From Nostoc flagelliforme FACHB-838 (GTDB lineage: Bacteria > Cyanobacteriota > Cyanobacteriia > Cyanobacteriales > Nostocaceae), in assembly GCF_014698065.1 (NCBI RefSeq), contig NZ_JACJSI010000005.1, forward strand, positions 110,469 through 174,468: a stretch of DNA of 64,000 nucleotides. Reading direction: 5' to 3'. How positions within the stretch are numbered: the first letter of the stretch is position 1; every line of letters starts with the position of its first letter. A program made the position numbers and the translations under genes. The notes under the pieces were generated by a model. The model did no database searches and was not told the DNA's origin. It saw only the letters and a list, made by a program, of their open reading frames with translations. Positions 1 through 8,354 of the stretch are shown here, piece by piece.

Positions 1-870
1 ACTGTACCCTGGCCCTTCTATAGAACTATCGACAACATCAACTCCAGCATTTTCCAAACCTAGTCCATCTACATTGGGAGTTCGACCAGTCGCCACTAAA
101 AACACGTCGGCAATTACTGCTTGTTGGTCTTCCCCTGATAAAGTCAGTTTAAAACCTTCCGGCACGCGTTCAACTGTTTTTACCACATTATTTTTAATCA
201 GCCGAATTCCGTGGTTTGTCATCCCCTCTTCAATTTCTGTAGGGATGTCCTCATCAAACCCCTTCAAAATCTTTTCACCTCTGGTAATTTGTGTAACCTC
301 AGAGCCCAAGCCACGCATGATACAGGCAAACTCTATGCCAATATAGCCAGCGCCAAGAATGACAATGTGTTTTGGTTGTTCTTTTAGATGAAAGATTTCG
401 TTAGAGGTAATGCCATATTCCATCCCTGGTAAATCTGGTTTGATGGGACGCCCGCCAACAGCAATTAAAATTTTATCTGCTGTAACTTTGCGTCCATCAA
501 CTTCTACAGTGTGGGAATCTACCAATGTGGCGCGACCAGAAATTAGTTTTACTCCGGCTTTTTCTAAGAAGTTTATATGTAGTTGCGACAGTCGCCGAAC
601 TTCCTTATCTATAGATGTAATGAAATGTTCCCAGTCCAATTCAGCATTACCTACTTTCCAGCCATAGCCTGCGGCATCACTGAAGAGTGCAGGGAAATGA
701 GAGGCGTAGACCATGAATTTTTTAGGCACACAACCGCGAATTACACAAGTGCCACCAACTAAATCATATTCAGCGATCGCCACTTTTGCCCCATAGTCAG
801 CCGCCCGTTTGGAAGCCGCCAAACCTCCAGAACCCGCACCAATTACAAACAGGTCGTAATCAAAAGTCAT
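1..870 (-). CDS. gor: glutathione reductase, N-terminal 290 residues (cut by window edge)
   Basis: Reads leftward off the window, so the C-terminal dimerisation domain is missing. The family reduces oxidised glutathione with NADPH in the cytosol. The start gives an FAD-binding GAGSGG motif at residues 11-16, then the redox-active pair C42/C47 in the form CVIRGC followed by VPKK, which is the cyanobacterial and plant glutathione reductase form. A second Rossmann motif, GAGYIG, for NADPH lies near residue 177, followed by the ATGRTPN motif of this flavoprotein family. The ATG at 868-870 is the natural start because the FAD motif follows directly. Dihydrolipoamide and mercuric reductases share the fold, but the CVIRGC motif and absence of a lipoyl or heavy-metal domain favour glutathione reductase. 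Confidence 0.9.
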   Translation of the reverse strand, partial: MTFDYDLFVIGAGSGGLAASKRAADYGAKVAIAEYDLVGGTCVIRGCVPKKFMVYASHFPALFSDAAGYGWKVGNAELDWEHFITSIDKEVRRLSQLHINFLEKAGVKLISGRATLVDSHTVEVDGRKVTADKILIAVGGRPIKPDLPGMEYGITSNEIFHLKEQPKHIVILGAGYIGIEFACIMRGLGSEVTQITRGEKILKGFDEDIPTEIEEGMTNHGIRLIKNNVVKTVERVPEGFKLTLSGEDQQAVIADVFLVATGRTPNVDGLGLENAGVDVVDSSIEGPGYS

Positions 871-1170
871 AAATTTATGTTCTCTCTAGCAAAAAGTTAG
901 TTCCTGGGAACTTACACACAGAATGTCATGGAACTACATAAGGATATCCGGTGAACCTTCTGTAAGTCCTGTCCTTGATTTAATCTAGCGTTAGCAGATG
1001 CTATCTGGTCGTAGGGAATATCACTTTTTGCTTTGGCGGCTGTATAGGCAGTAGTCAACACTTGTTATGGTTCTGCCCTTGGTATCGAGTATATATCTCT
1101 GGTATTGCTACATTGAAAAACTTTTCGGTAGGCGGTGACTGCTAAATATCGTTTTGGTTTTGGGAGACTT
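871..1170. other. gap between gor and the FecR-domain gene
   Basis: This holds the upstream region of the leftward gor gene and the downstream region of the leftward FecR-domain gene. I see no open frame with coding character, no RNA gene and no convincing terminator hairpin. Confidence 0.4.
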
Positions 1171-2550
1171 TCAGGTAGTTTCTGGTGGTTCTACTGGCGG
1201 TTCTACTGGTGGTTCTACTGGCGGTTCTACTGGTGGATTTGGTGGTGGATTTGGTGGTTCTACTGGCGGTTCTGCTGGTGGATTTGGTGTATATACTGGA
1301 GGATTTGCTGGAGGATTTGGTGTATATACTGGCGGTTCTGCTGGAGGATTTGGTGTATATACTGGCGGTTCTGCTGGAGGATTTGGTGTATATACTGGCG
1401 GTTCTGCTGGAGGATTTGGTGTATTTATTGGAGGATTTACTGGAGGATTTGGTGTATTTATTGGAGGATTTACTGGAGGATTTGGTGTATTTATTGGAGG
1501 ATTTACTGGAGGATTTGGTGTATTTATTGGAGGATTTACTGGAGGATTTGGTGTATTTACTGGAGGATTTACTGGAAGATTTACTGGCGAATTGATCGGC
1601 GAATTTGCTGGAGTATTTACTGGAGGATTTACCGGAACACTAACATTATTTTCCCTAGTTCGCTGCTTAGTATTTGACAGGACTTGTCCTATGTCCTCAA
1701 AAGAATTTAATTGAGAATCATCTACAATTGGGTCTACTGGGGAATTGCCTGTGATAGTCTCAGTGTCATTGGTAGAGGAAGTTGAAGGACTAGTAGTTAG
1801 GTCTGCAAAAGATGGGTTTTCAACTATTCCCTCACCTGTTATTGGTGACTGTGCGTTCAAGGCCGCAGCAGTTTCAGCTTGAACGCTAGCGATCGCAGGG
1901 TCGGCTGTAGGAGTAATATTTTGCTTAGTTAAATCAAGCCCACGAACCATATCGCTGGTTTCATAAAAATTTCTGAGATCAAAATCGTATAAGCCCTGAA
2001 ATTTGCCTTTAACTATAACCATCATCTGTCCTGCTTGCAGCACCTGAGTTTGAGAAGCTTCCTTATTAGAAACTTCAATGCCGCTACTCGTCAGTGCCCC
2101 CACAATTGTGGTATCTGTTTGTTGGTTGTAGCGTACAAATAAGGCTGAACCACGAATTGCTGCTGCTGCACTTGGCGTTTGTATACGTGTTTGCCCCCTT
2201 CCAGGTGGAATAAGCAACAATGCTGTTCCGTTTGACAGTTTAAAACTGCGAGTCTTTGGCAAAAATTGAAATATAGCCTGTTCCCCAACTCGTGCCAAAG
2301 AACCGTCGTTAAAACGCAAGTCTGCTAGTGAAGCTCGACCCGTTGACAACCCATCCCCAGGAATCATTGCATCTGATTTGCGTGCAGGACGCTTTTTCTG
2401 TCTATCTCTGGGTATCAGTTGTACTAAGTTGTGGAGGTTCTGAATCTCTGCTCGTGTCAGAGGAGTTATAGCATTTACCCGATTTGGTAAAGGCAGTACT
2501 ATAACTCCCCATAAACCAATCACTAATAATGGAAACGATTTATAGAACAT
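1171..2550 (-). CDS. FecR-domain protein with proline-rich repeat tail
   Basis: An exported protein of unknown role. From the ATG at 2548-2550 it is 459 residues; a TTG 24 bp upstream would add 8 residues, but the ATG places a hydrophobic signal peptide at the very N-terminus (MFYKSFPLLVIGLWG). A FecR domain covers about residues 60-200, recognisable by GRASLADLRFNDGSLARVG and the later SAAAAIRGSALFVRY. A Ser/Thr-rich linker follows, then nine 11-residue repeats of the NPPxxPPxxTP type (about 335-433) and a PPVE-rich end. The tail is probably extended and may cross or bind the cell wall. Classical FecR transmits a siderophore signal to a sigma factor; no such partner is here, so regulation is not supported. 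A beta-barrel gene is divergent upstream. Confidence 0.8.
   Translation of the reverse strand: MFYKSFPLLVIGLWGVIVLPLPNRVNAITPLTRAEIQNLHNLVQLIPRDRQKKRPARKSDAMIPGDGLSTGRASLADLRFNDGSLARVGEQAIFQFLPKTRSFKLSNGTALLLIPPGRGQTRIQTPSAAAAIRGSALFVRYNQQTDTTIVGALTSSGIEVSNKEASQTQVLQAGQMMVIVKGKFQGLYDFDLRNFYETSDMVRGLDLTKQNITPTADPAIASVQAETAAALNAQSPITGEGIVENPSFADLTTSPSTSSTNDTETITGNSPVDPIVDDSQLNSFEDIGQVLSNTKQRTRENNVSVPVNPPVNTPANSPINSPVNLPVNPPVNTPNPPVNPPINTPNPPVNPPINTPNPPVNPPINTPNPPVNPPINTPNPPAEPPVYTPNPPAEPPVYTPNPPAEPPVYTPNPPANPPVYTPNPPAEPPVEPPNPPPNPPVEPPVEPPVEPPVEPPETT
1252..1548. repeat. 33-bp tandem repeat array inside the FecR-domain gene
   Basis: Nine in-frame 33-bp units encode 11-residue repeats on the minus strand. 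Four read NPPVNPPINTP, three NPPAEPPVYTP, and one each NPPANPPVYTP and NPPAEPPVEPP. The identical adjacent blocks suggest recent unit duplication. The same low-complexity DNA leaves long open frames on the plus strand, which are artefacts. Confidence 0.9.
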
Positions 2551-3093
2551 GGTTTGAGAATTTGTAAACTTCAACTAATGCCAAGAAAGTTAAAGGTTTA
2601 AGTTATTGCTAGATTATTATAGGAAGTTTCTTTAGTTAGATTTACCTATATTTTAATCTAAATTTAATACAGAAAATAGATGATGATAAATAAACTATGT
2701 ATTTAATTTATTTAAGTTTATATTCTGAAACTGACACTATCTGAAATAAAGTATGTGGCAGATTTCAAAGTTAGTATTTGCAATAAGCAATTGAATCAGG
2801 AGTACCTTACAGATAATTCTTTCTAATCAGATCAGGCATAGGCTTATCTCTTATGTAGGATAGGAAGTCTCTAGGCATTTGTTGTGAAATTACTCATTGG
2901 CTGTATTTCACTAAATTTAACTAGAAATCTGATCGGATTTTTCTGAGATTATCAAAAAAATATTAGAAAAATCCGAAAAGCAGTAATTTTAGTTTGTAGC
3001 TTCAGTATATACCTACAAAGCTAAACTAGATACACTCAATTGTATACTCTGAGTCGGAACTTCCAATACAGCTTGTAAATATACATTTGCCAA
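2551..3093. other. AT-rich divergent promoter region
   Basis: This separates the leftward FecR-domain gene from the rightward beta-barrel gene, so it should hold promoters for both. It is strongly AT-rich without coding character. The clearest structure is the 11-bp inverted repeat at 2934-2975. No definite -10/-35 pair can be assigned by eye. Confidence 0.45.
2934..2975. repeat. 11-bp perfect inverted repeat upstream of the beta-barrel gene
   Basis: CGGATTTTTCT at 2934-2944 is matched exactly by AGAAAAATCCG at 2965-2975 with a 20-base AT-rich spacer. It lies about 120 bp upstream of the beta-barrel start. It could be an operator for a dimeric regulator or a hairpin; the sequence does not decide. 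Confidence 0.5.
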
Positions 3094-4416
3094 ATGGGAT
3101 CAAAGCGATCTAACCAGATGCGACTTAATAACTGGAAGAATTTGTTTTTTTATATTTTGTTAGCGTCCAGTGGTGGAAGCTGGTGTTGCATGAGAGTAGA
3201 CGCCGCAGAATCAGCAAATACAGATATTTGGCATCCTAATAATTTAGTAAGTACACAGATAACTTCTCAGCAGTTATGTCAGAAGTTGCAGCAAGAGGCA
3301 ATTGACTCTTTGTGCAAGCGGTCTAGTAAGTCACATTCCTTAGACTTCCAGATGCTGTTAAATGTAGCACAGCAAACACCAGAAACAACTCAAGTCCCAG
3401 ACCAAACCGAAGAACCTGAAAATACTCAAAACCAAATTGACCCGCCACAACTAGAATCACAGCCAAGTAATTTGCCTACCTCTCCTTCAGACTCAAAAGA
3501 TCAACTGTTAAAGGCACCTGAAATAGATTATTCTCTAAGGCGAGAAAAGCTGATACAACTGCTCCGATCGCCAAAACAGCCATCTGAGTCTGATGGCGAC
3601 CGCGAATTGGGTTTACGGGTGCGGTTACGTCCCTTAGAACAGCCACAGCTACCACCGACAGAAAAACCCGTAGTTAAGTTTAAACCTATCGGCTATCTAC
3701 AGGGACGTGTAGGCTACTTCCAAACCAGTAATATTTTTTCTTCAAAAGATAGTCCCATAGAAGATGGTTTAATTATTTCTGGGCTGACGCTAGCCTCTGT
3801 ATATTTTCCTTTGGGATCTAAGACTTATTTAAACGGCTCAATTGATGGCAACCTGATTCGTTATGTAAATCAGTCACAATATCATTACAACCAAGTGAGA
3901 TTTAATCTCAGTCTTTACCAGCAGCTATCCCAGCGAATGTATGGAGAAATCAGTTGGAGCAATCAACAATTATTTTATGCCAACAACAGCGATCGCCTGG
4001 ATTTCAAAGCAGGCGATCGCTTTTTAAATGAGAATTCCCTCCAACTGTCTTTGGGACGGCGAGATCCCTTAACTTCAAAATTAACGCTAGATAGCTTTTA
4101 CGAATTGAGTGTGAATTTTGCTGACCCCCTAAGTCGCGATCGGATAATCAATTCTTTGTGGGTGTCTTTGAACTACTACTTGCAAAAGCCTCTCCGGGTT
4201 GGTATTGACTACCAGGGGAACTTCTCAGACTTTACACAGCGCGATCGAGAAGACCAATTTCATCGGTTATTCGGGCACTTAAATTACCGAATATCCGATA
4301 CCACTAATATGAATGTGCAGGCTGGAGTAAGTTTAGGTAGTTCAACTGCCGAAAACATTGATTTTGATGGCTGGTTCTTCAGTATTAATTACAGTTTGCA
4401 ATTAGGTCGGTTTTGA
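3094..4416 (+). CDS. putative outer-membrane beta-barrel protein
   Basis: I do not recognise a named family. The N-terminus is basic then hydrophobic, like a signal peptide, best seen from the internal ATG at 3118 (MRLNNWKNLFFYILLASSG), so 3118 may be the true start. Residues about 90-200 are rich in Pro, Gln and Glu, a likely periplasmic linker. From about residue 200 to the end the sequence alternates polar and aromatic residues (for example YLQGRVGYFQTSNIF and VRFNLSLYQQL) and ends in a terminal Phe, both typical of outer-membrane beta-barrels. It is divergent from the FecR-domain gene, so the two may form one envelope system. Function is unknown; the barrel is inferred from pattern only. 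Confidence 0.65.
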   Translation: MGSKRSNQMRLNNWKNLFFYILLASSGGSWCCMRVDAAESANTDIWHPNNLVSTQITSQQLCQKLQQEAIDSLCKRSSKSHSLDFQMLLNVAQQTPETTQVPDQTEEPENTQNQIDPPQLESQPSNLPTSPSDSKDQLLKAPEIDYSLRREKLIQLLRSPKQPSESDGDRELGLRVRLRPLEQPQLPPTEKPVVKFKPIGYLQGRVGYFQTSNIFSSKDSPIEDGLIISGLTLASVYFPLGSKTYLNGSIDGNLIRYVNQSQYHYNQVRFNLSLYQQLSQRMYGEISWSNQQLFYANNSDRLDFKAGDRFLNENSLQLSLGRRDPLTSKLTLDSFYELSVNFADPLSRDRIINSLWVSLNYYLQKPLRVGIDYQGNFSDFTQRDREDQFHRLFGHLNYRISDTTNMNVQAGVSLGSSTAENIDFDGWFFSINYSLQLGRF

Positions 4417-4450
4417 AATTTGTCATTTGTCCTTAATCTTTTATCAAAAA

Positions 4451-4479
4451 CCAATGACCAATGACCAATGACAAATGAC
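4451..4479. repeat. short tandem heptamer repeat (CCAATGA type)
   Basis: Successive heptamers CCAATGA, CCAATGA, CCAATGA and CAAATGA lie between the convergent beta-barrel and rhodanese genes. Such short tandemly repeated repetitive (STRR) heptamers are characteristic of heterocystous cyanobacteria. Confidence 0.8.
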
Positions 4480-5300
4480 TATAAATAAGAAATCCAATCA
4501 CTCCAGCTACCAGGATAAAGTTTACCCTTACTAATGCCAGCTAATTCTAAAGAAAGTAAATTAACACAAGCAGTAACGCCAGAACCGCAATATACCAAGA
4601 TTTCTTCAGATGTTTCTAGCTTTTCCCAGCGACGGCGTTGTTCCTCTTGAGGGAGTAGGTAGCCATTAGAGTCTGTAACTTCTTGCCAAGGATAGTTAAC
4701 TGCACCAGGAATATGCCCAGCAATTTTATCAATTGGCTCTCGTTCACCTCGGTAGCGATCGCTTTCTCTGGAATCTACCAATACTACTCCGTGGCTATCT
4801 TGCCGACTTTTCACCGCTGTAAAATCTACTGCCTTTTCTGTTTGTACTTGAGCGACAAAGGCACCCATTCGTGGGGGAGGAATAATATTTGTAACAGAAT
4901 AGCCAGCTTTTTGCCATCCAGCAAAGCCTCCATCCAGTACTGCTACTTGCTCATGCCCTAAATAGCGCAAGAGCCACCATAGACGAGCCGCAAAAGCAAA
5001 GCGCGAATCGTCATAAGCGACAACTAAAGTTTTTTGGTAATTGACTCCAATCGCTGCTAGTTTGTTAGCTATATCATTGGGGTTAGGTAAAGGATGTCTC
5101 CCGCCATGTTTACCTACTGGACTGGAAAGATCCTGATTCAAGTCTAGGTAATATGACCCTTCTATATGACTTGTTTGGTAATGTTGTTGTCCTAATTGTG
5201 GATCGGCTAAAGAGAAGCGACAATCCACAATCACGACTTGCGGATCTTTTAAATGTTCAAACAGCCAAGCTGGTGAAACAACAAATTGGGAATTGGGCAT
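4479..5300 (-). CDS. sseA: two-domain rhodanese-type sulfurtransferase (SseA-like)
   Basis: Transfers sulfane sulfur from thiosulfate or 3-mercaptopyruvate to a thiol or cyanide acceptor. At 273 residues it is the normal length for the tandem-rhodanese family. The N-terminal inactive domain includes GSYYLDLNQDLS near residue 50; the C-terminal domain carries the active loop CGSGVTAC with the catalytic Cys at residue 238. The loop CGSGVTAC is the form found in 3-mercaptopyruvate sulfurtransferases such as E. coli SseA, which favours that substrate without proving it. The end abuts the heptamer repeats, and the start is 26 bp from the divergent methyltransferase gene. Confidence 0.88.
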   Translation of the reverse strand: MPNSQFVVSPAWLFEHLKDPQVVIVDCRFSLADPQLGQQHYQTSHIEGSYYLDLNQDLSSPVGKHGGRHPLPNPNDIANKLAAIGVNYQKTLVVAYDDSRFAFAARLWWLLRYLGHEQVAVLDGGFAGWQKAGYSVTNIIPPPRMGAFVAQVQTEKAVDFTAVKSRQDSHGVVLVDSRESDRYRGEREPIDKIAGHIPGAVNYPWQEVTDSNGYLLPQEEQRRRWEKLETSEEILVYCGSGVTACVNLLSLELAGISKGKLYPGSWSDWISYL

Positions 5301-5326
5301 TGGTCATTATTTAGTTTTTTTGTAAA

Positions 5327-6337
5327 ATGTCAGACTTAGAAAATTTTACACCTAAGCTAACAGCAGATGGTTCTTTCACCTTTGTCTCTCAAGAGTTTGG
5401 TGAATCCTTTCACAGCCATCATGGAGCTAGACAAGAGAGTTTTTTCAAGTTTGTGGAACCGACTCAACTGGCTACAGTCGCTCAAAAGCCAGTTTTGCGG
5501 CTGTTGGATATTTGTTATGGTCTGGGATATAACACAGCTGCGGCTTTGCAGACAATTTGGGCAGTCAATCCCAGATGTTGTGTTGAAGTAATCGGTTTAG
5601 AGCTAAATCCAACAGTGCCACAAGCTGCGATCGCTCATCACTTGTTCGACAATTGGAACTGTAACTATATTGAAATTTTGAAAGAGCTAGCTTTTAACAA
5701 TCAAGTGCAAACACCTTGCCTGAAAGCGAAGCTACTAATTGGCGATGCTAGAACTACGATCCAGCTAGTACATCAGTCAGATTTCTGGGCAGATGCAATT
5801 TTCCTCGATGCCTTTTCACCACCTCAATGTCCTCAATTATGGACTGTTGAATTTATTAAACAGGTGTCATTGTGTTTAGCTCCAGATGGTTTATTAGCTA
5901 CCTATTCTTGCGCTGCTGCTGTACGCACAGCACTTTTGTCTGCTGGCTTAGTTATAGGTTCTACCCCACCAGTGGGAAGGCGATCGCCTGGTACTGTGGC
6001 AGCAAAGCAGACTCTTCTCCCAAGGGGAGATGTCAAAGGCGATCGCGCAGCGTTAGCGAGTCTGCGAGCGTCTGGAGGTTTCTCTTTGGAGCAATTGCCA
6101 TCAAGCAGAGATGATGTTTTCTCTGCTACTCTCCCTCTCTCACAAGTTGAAAAAGAACACTTGCTAACTCGTGCTGCTGTTCCCTATCGCGATCCTCAAC
6201 TGAGCGATCTGACCGAAGTTATAGTGATGCGGCGACAACAAGAACAACAAACCTCTTGGCTCGAACCTACCTCCCATTGGCGAAAAAGGTGGCTGTTGGG
6301 AAGACAAGGCAGGGATTTTATGAGAACTAGTTTGTAG
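5327..6337 (+). CDS. MnmC-like (DUF752) SAM-dependent methyltransferase
   Basis: The N-terminal half matches the methyltransferase domain of MnmC, which completes 5-methylaminomethyl-2-thiouridine at the wobble base of some tRNAs. Visible marks are TADGSFTF near residue 12, FHSHHGARQES near residue 28, the SAM-binding stretch LLDICYGLGYNTAAAL near 74, and DAIFLDAFSPPQCPQLW near 156. There is no FAD-dependent oxidase domain, so this is the methylase-only form common in cyanobacteria. Residues about 228-265 hold a repeat-derived stretch (see 6013-6075) before the conserved end LLTRAAVPYRDP. MnmA, which makes the 2-thio group, is at 49734. The exact tRNA step is inferred from family. Confidence 0.82.
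   Translation: MSDLENFTPKLTADGSFTFVSQEFGESFHSHHGARQESFFKFVEPTQLATVAQKPVLRLLDICYGLGYNTAAALQTIWAVNPRCCVEVIGLELNPTVPQAAIAHHLFDNWNCNYIEILKELAFNNQVQTPCLKAKLLIGDARTTIQLVHQSDFWADAIFLDAFSPPQCPQLWTVEFIKQVSLCLAPDGLLATYSCAAAVRTALLSAGLVIGSTPPVGRRSPGTVAAKQTLLPRGDVKGDRAALASLRASGGFSLEQLPSSRDDVFSATLPLSQVEKEHLLTRAAVPYRDPQLSDLTEVIVMRRQQEQQTSWLEPTSHWRKRWLLGRQGRDFMRTSL
6013..6075. repeat. repeat-derived insertion inside the MnmC-like gene
   Basis: This stretch has a small hairpin (TCTCCC-AA-GGGGAGA) at its left, then GCGATCGCGCAGCGTTAGCGAGTCTGCGAGCGTCT-like sequence. The AGCGAGT-centred core resembles repeat fragments near 23620, 28510 and 37730. It encodes a Ser/Ala/Arg-rich segment unlike the surrounding conserved protein, yet the frame stays open. 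Exact insertion boundaries need homologous genes. Confidence 0.6.
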
Positions 6338-6913
6338 TTAGATTGTAATGTCTACAACGGGCTACGTTTACGCAACTACAAGCCTAATCCTCAATCTTTC
6401 CTTAATTCCCAAAAAGTTAGACATTTTTTGCCAAAAATTATGATTTCTTTTCCAGATACTCAGGCAACGAGTTTTGACTAGCCAATCATCTTGATATTAT
6501 GGTAGTATTTAATACTAGTAGTAACTAATACTACTTGAGTATTGCTATAACTGAGTAAGTAAAAACATACATACCTAATGATTACCATAAAAACTTGAAA
6601 CTAAAAACTCGATATCTTAAATAAAACGAACAATTATAATCCTTTTTGAGGCTGTTAGGCTAAATAATCACCGTAAAAAGCCTGATTTAACATTTGTGAA
6701 AATTCACCATACTGGGATTAAAAGCAAAAATTTTGAGAACAAAATACACCTTGTTTGTAACATAAAAGATACATGCTGCAAAAAATTTAGATAAGCAGCT
6801 TGATATCATGCATAATCTCTATGAAAACTCTGGCTCAGAAACAGTCGAATATTAAATTTTTTGTTGAAATCTAACACTGTTAACTTGTGCAAAAACTTGG
6901 AGGGAGTGCCTTT
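6338..6913. other. AT-rich gap upstream of the HD-GYP regulator
   Basis: No open frame with coding character is present. There is an 8-bp inverted repeat (GTAGTATT at 6502-6509, AATACTAC at 6527-6534). The region should hold the promoter of the HD-GYP gene, but none can be placed with confidence. Confidence 0.4.
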
Positions 6914-8152
6914 GTGATTCAATGGAAATCCAACCATACAGGCTTTACAGAAACAATTGTTAGTGGGTCAAACCCCATTAGCACAGCGAAGATTATTGGT
7001 TCAAATCATGCCGTAGAATCGCACAATGCGGAGGATTATTCTTTGGGCTTATCTCAAGAAGACTTTACGCTTGAAGATAGCCAAGCAGCGTCTTCTTGGA
7101 TAAAAGCTGATGTTAGTTGTGCTAATGATTCATTGGTCTCTAGAACACTACAAGCTAAAGGTTCTAAAGTGAATGGGTTGGATTTAGATCCACCGAAGGT
7201 TTTAGTCGTTGACGATCATGCCGCCAGTCGCATGACTGCTGTTGCCCTCTTGGGAATGGAAGGATACGAAGTAATTGAGGCGGACAGTGGTTCTATTGTT
7301 GTGGGATTAGTAACACAAAAACAACCAGATTTGATTTTGCTGGATGTAATGATGCCGGGAATGGATGGATTTGAAGTGTGCCAATTGCTCAAACAGGATG
7401 AGCAGACTAGGCTAATTCCAGTGATTTTTATTACGGCATTAAATGACAGGCGATCGCGCATTCGGGGAATTGAGGTTGGGGCAGATGATTTTCTCACCAA
7501 ACCCTTTGATCGTGTGGAACTGGCGGCGCGTGTAAAATCTTTGGTGCGGCAGAAGCGTCTGAACGAAGATTTAGACCATGCCGAACAAGTACTCTTTTCC
7601 ATTGCCATGTCGATTGAAAGTCGCGATCCCAATACAGGCAACCATTGTCAACGCCTAGTAAAACTGGGACAAGTTTTTGGTGAATACCTCAACCTCTCAC
7701 GCTACCAAATTCGAGATTTGAGGTGGGGTGGTTATCTCCACGATATCGGTAAGGTGGGTATTCCCGATGCAGTGTTGCTGAAAAAAGGTAAACTCACCCC
7801 CCAAGATTGGCAGATTATGCAGCAGCACGTTCTGATTGGAGAAAAAATCTGTCAGCCACTACGCAGTATGCGGGGTGTTATTCCAATTATTCGTCATCAC
7901 CATGAACGCTGGGATGGTTCAGGCTACCCTGATAGGCTCAAGGGGGATGATATTCCCTACCTAGCGCAAGTATTTCAGTTAGTTGATATTTATGATGCTC
8001 TGACTAGCGAACGACCTTACAAAAGAGCTTTTACATCAACAGAAGCACTTTTAGCGATGCAAGCAGAAACCGATGGCGGTTGGCGTAGTCCCAAACTAAT
8101 GCAGCAATTCACAGAGTTTATTAGCTCCGGTGAGAAAAATTTTAGAAAGTAA
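6914..8152 (+). CDS. response regulator with HD-GYP phosphodiesterase domain
   Basis: Predicted to hydrolyse cyclic di-GMP under phosphorelay control. I choose the GTG at 6914 because GGAGGGAG sits 7 bases upstream; a GTG at 6887 would add nine residues. After an unstructured N-terminus of about 90 residues, a receiver domain starts at KVLVVDDHAASR, with the phosphoacceptor Asp in LLDVMMPGMDGFE and the conserved Lys in FLTKPFD. The C-terminal half has the HD pair in GYLHDIGKVGIPD and the HHHERWDGSGYP motif that defines HD-GYP. No histidine kinase is adjacent, so the partner is elsewhere. The protein is soluble, with no membrane segment. Confidence 0.9.
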   Translation: MIQWKSNHTGFTETIVSGSNPISTAKIIGSNHAVESHNAEDYSLGLSQEDFTLEDSQAASSWIKADVSCANDSLVSRTLQAKGSKVNGLDLDPPKVLVVDDHAASRMTAVALLGMEGYEVIEADSGSIVVGLVTQKQPDLILLDVMMPGMDGFEVCQLLKQDEQTRLIPVIFITALNDRRSRIRGIEVGADDFLTKPFDRVELAARVKSLVRQKRLNEDLDHAEQVLFSIAMSIESRDPNTGNHCQRLVKLGQVFGEYLNLSRYQIRDLRWGGYLHDIGKVGIPDAVLLKKGKLTPQDWQIMQQHVLIGEKICQPLRSMRGVIPIIRHHHERWDGSGYPDRLKGDDIPYLAQVFQLVDIYDALTSERPYKRAFTSTEALLAMQAETDGGWRSPKLMQQFTEFISSGEKNFRK

Positions 8153-8354
8153 GGAGTAACGATTTGTAACTGCTGCAATGAACGCTAATTGGTATTATTG
8201 TAATTTCTGCCTTTGATGAGTAAACTTCTCCTAACTTTTTAATTCTGGCTCCTTTAATTTTCACTCTTTTATGATTAGCTGGTATGATTTGAGCCTAGAT
8301 TTTAAAGTACCAAAAGCATTAATCATAATTTTACTGATAGCTGATAGCTAATTT

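Noticed and set aside
1252..1548. Possible CRISPR array from 33-bp units
   Set aside because: Units are tandem without spacers and encode in-frame protein repeats.
1135..1714. Plus-strand open frames encoding Gly/Ser/Thr or Trp/Arg repeats
   Set aside because: They are reverse-frame shadows of the 33-bp repeats in the FecR-domain gene, with no start signal and only repeat composition.
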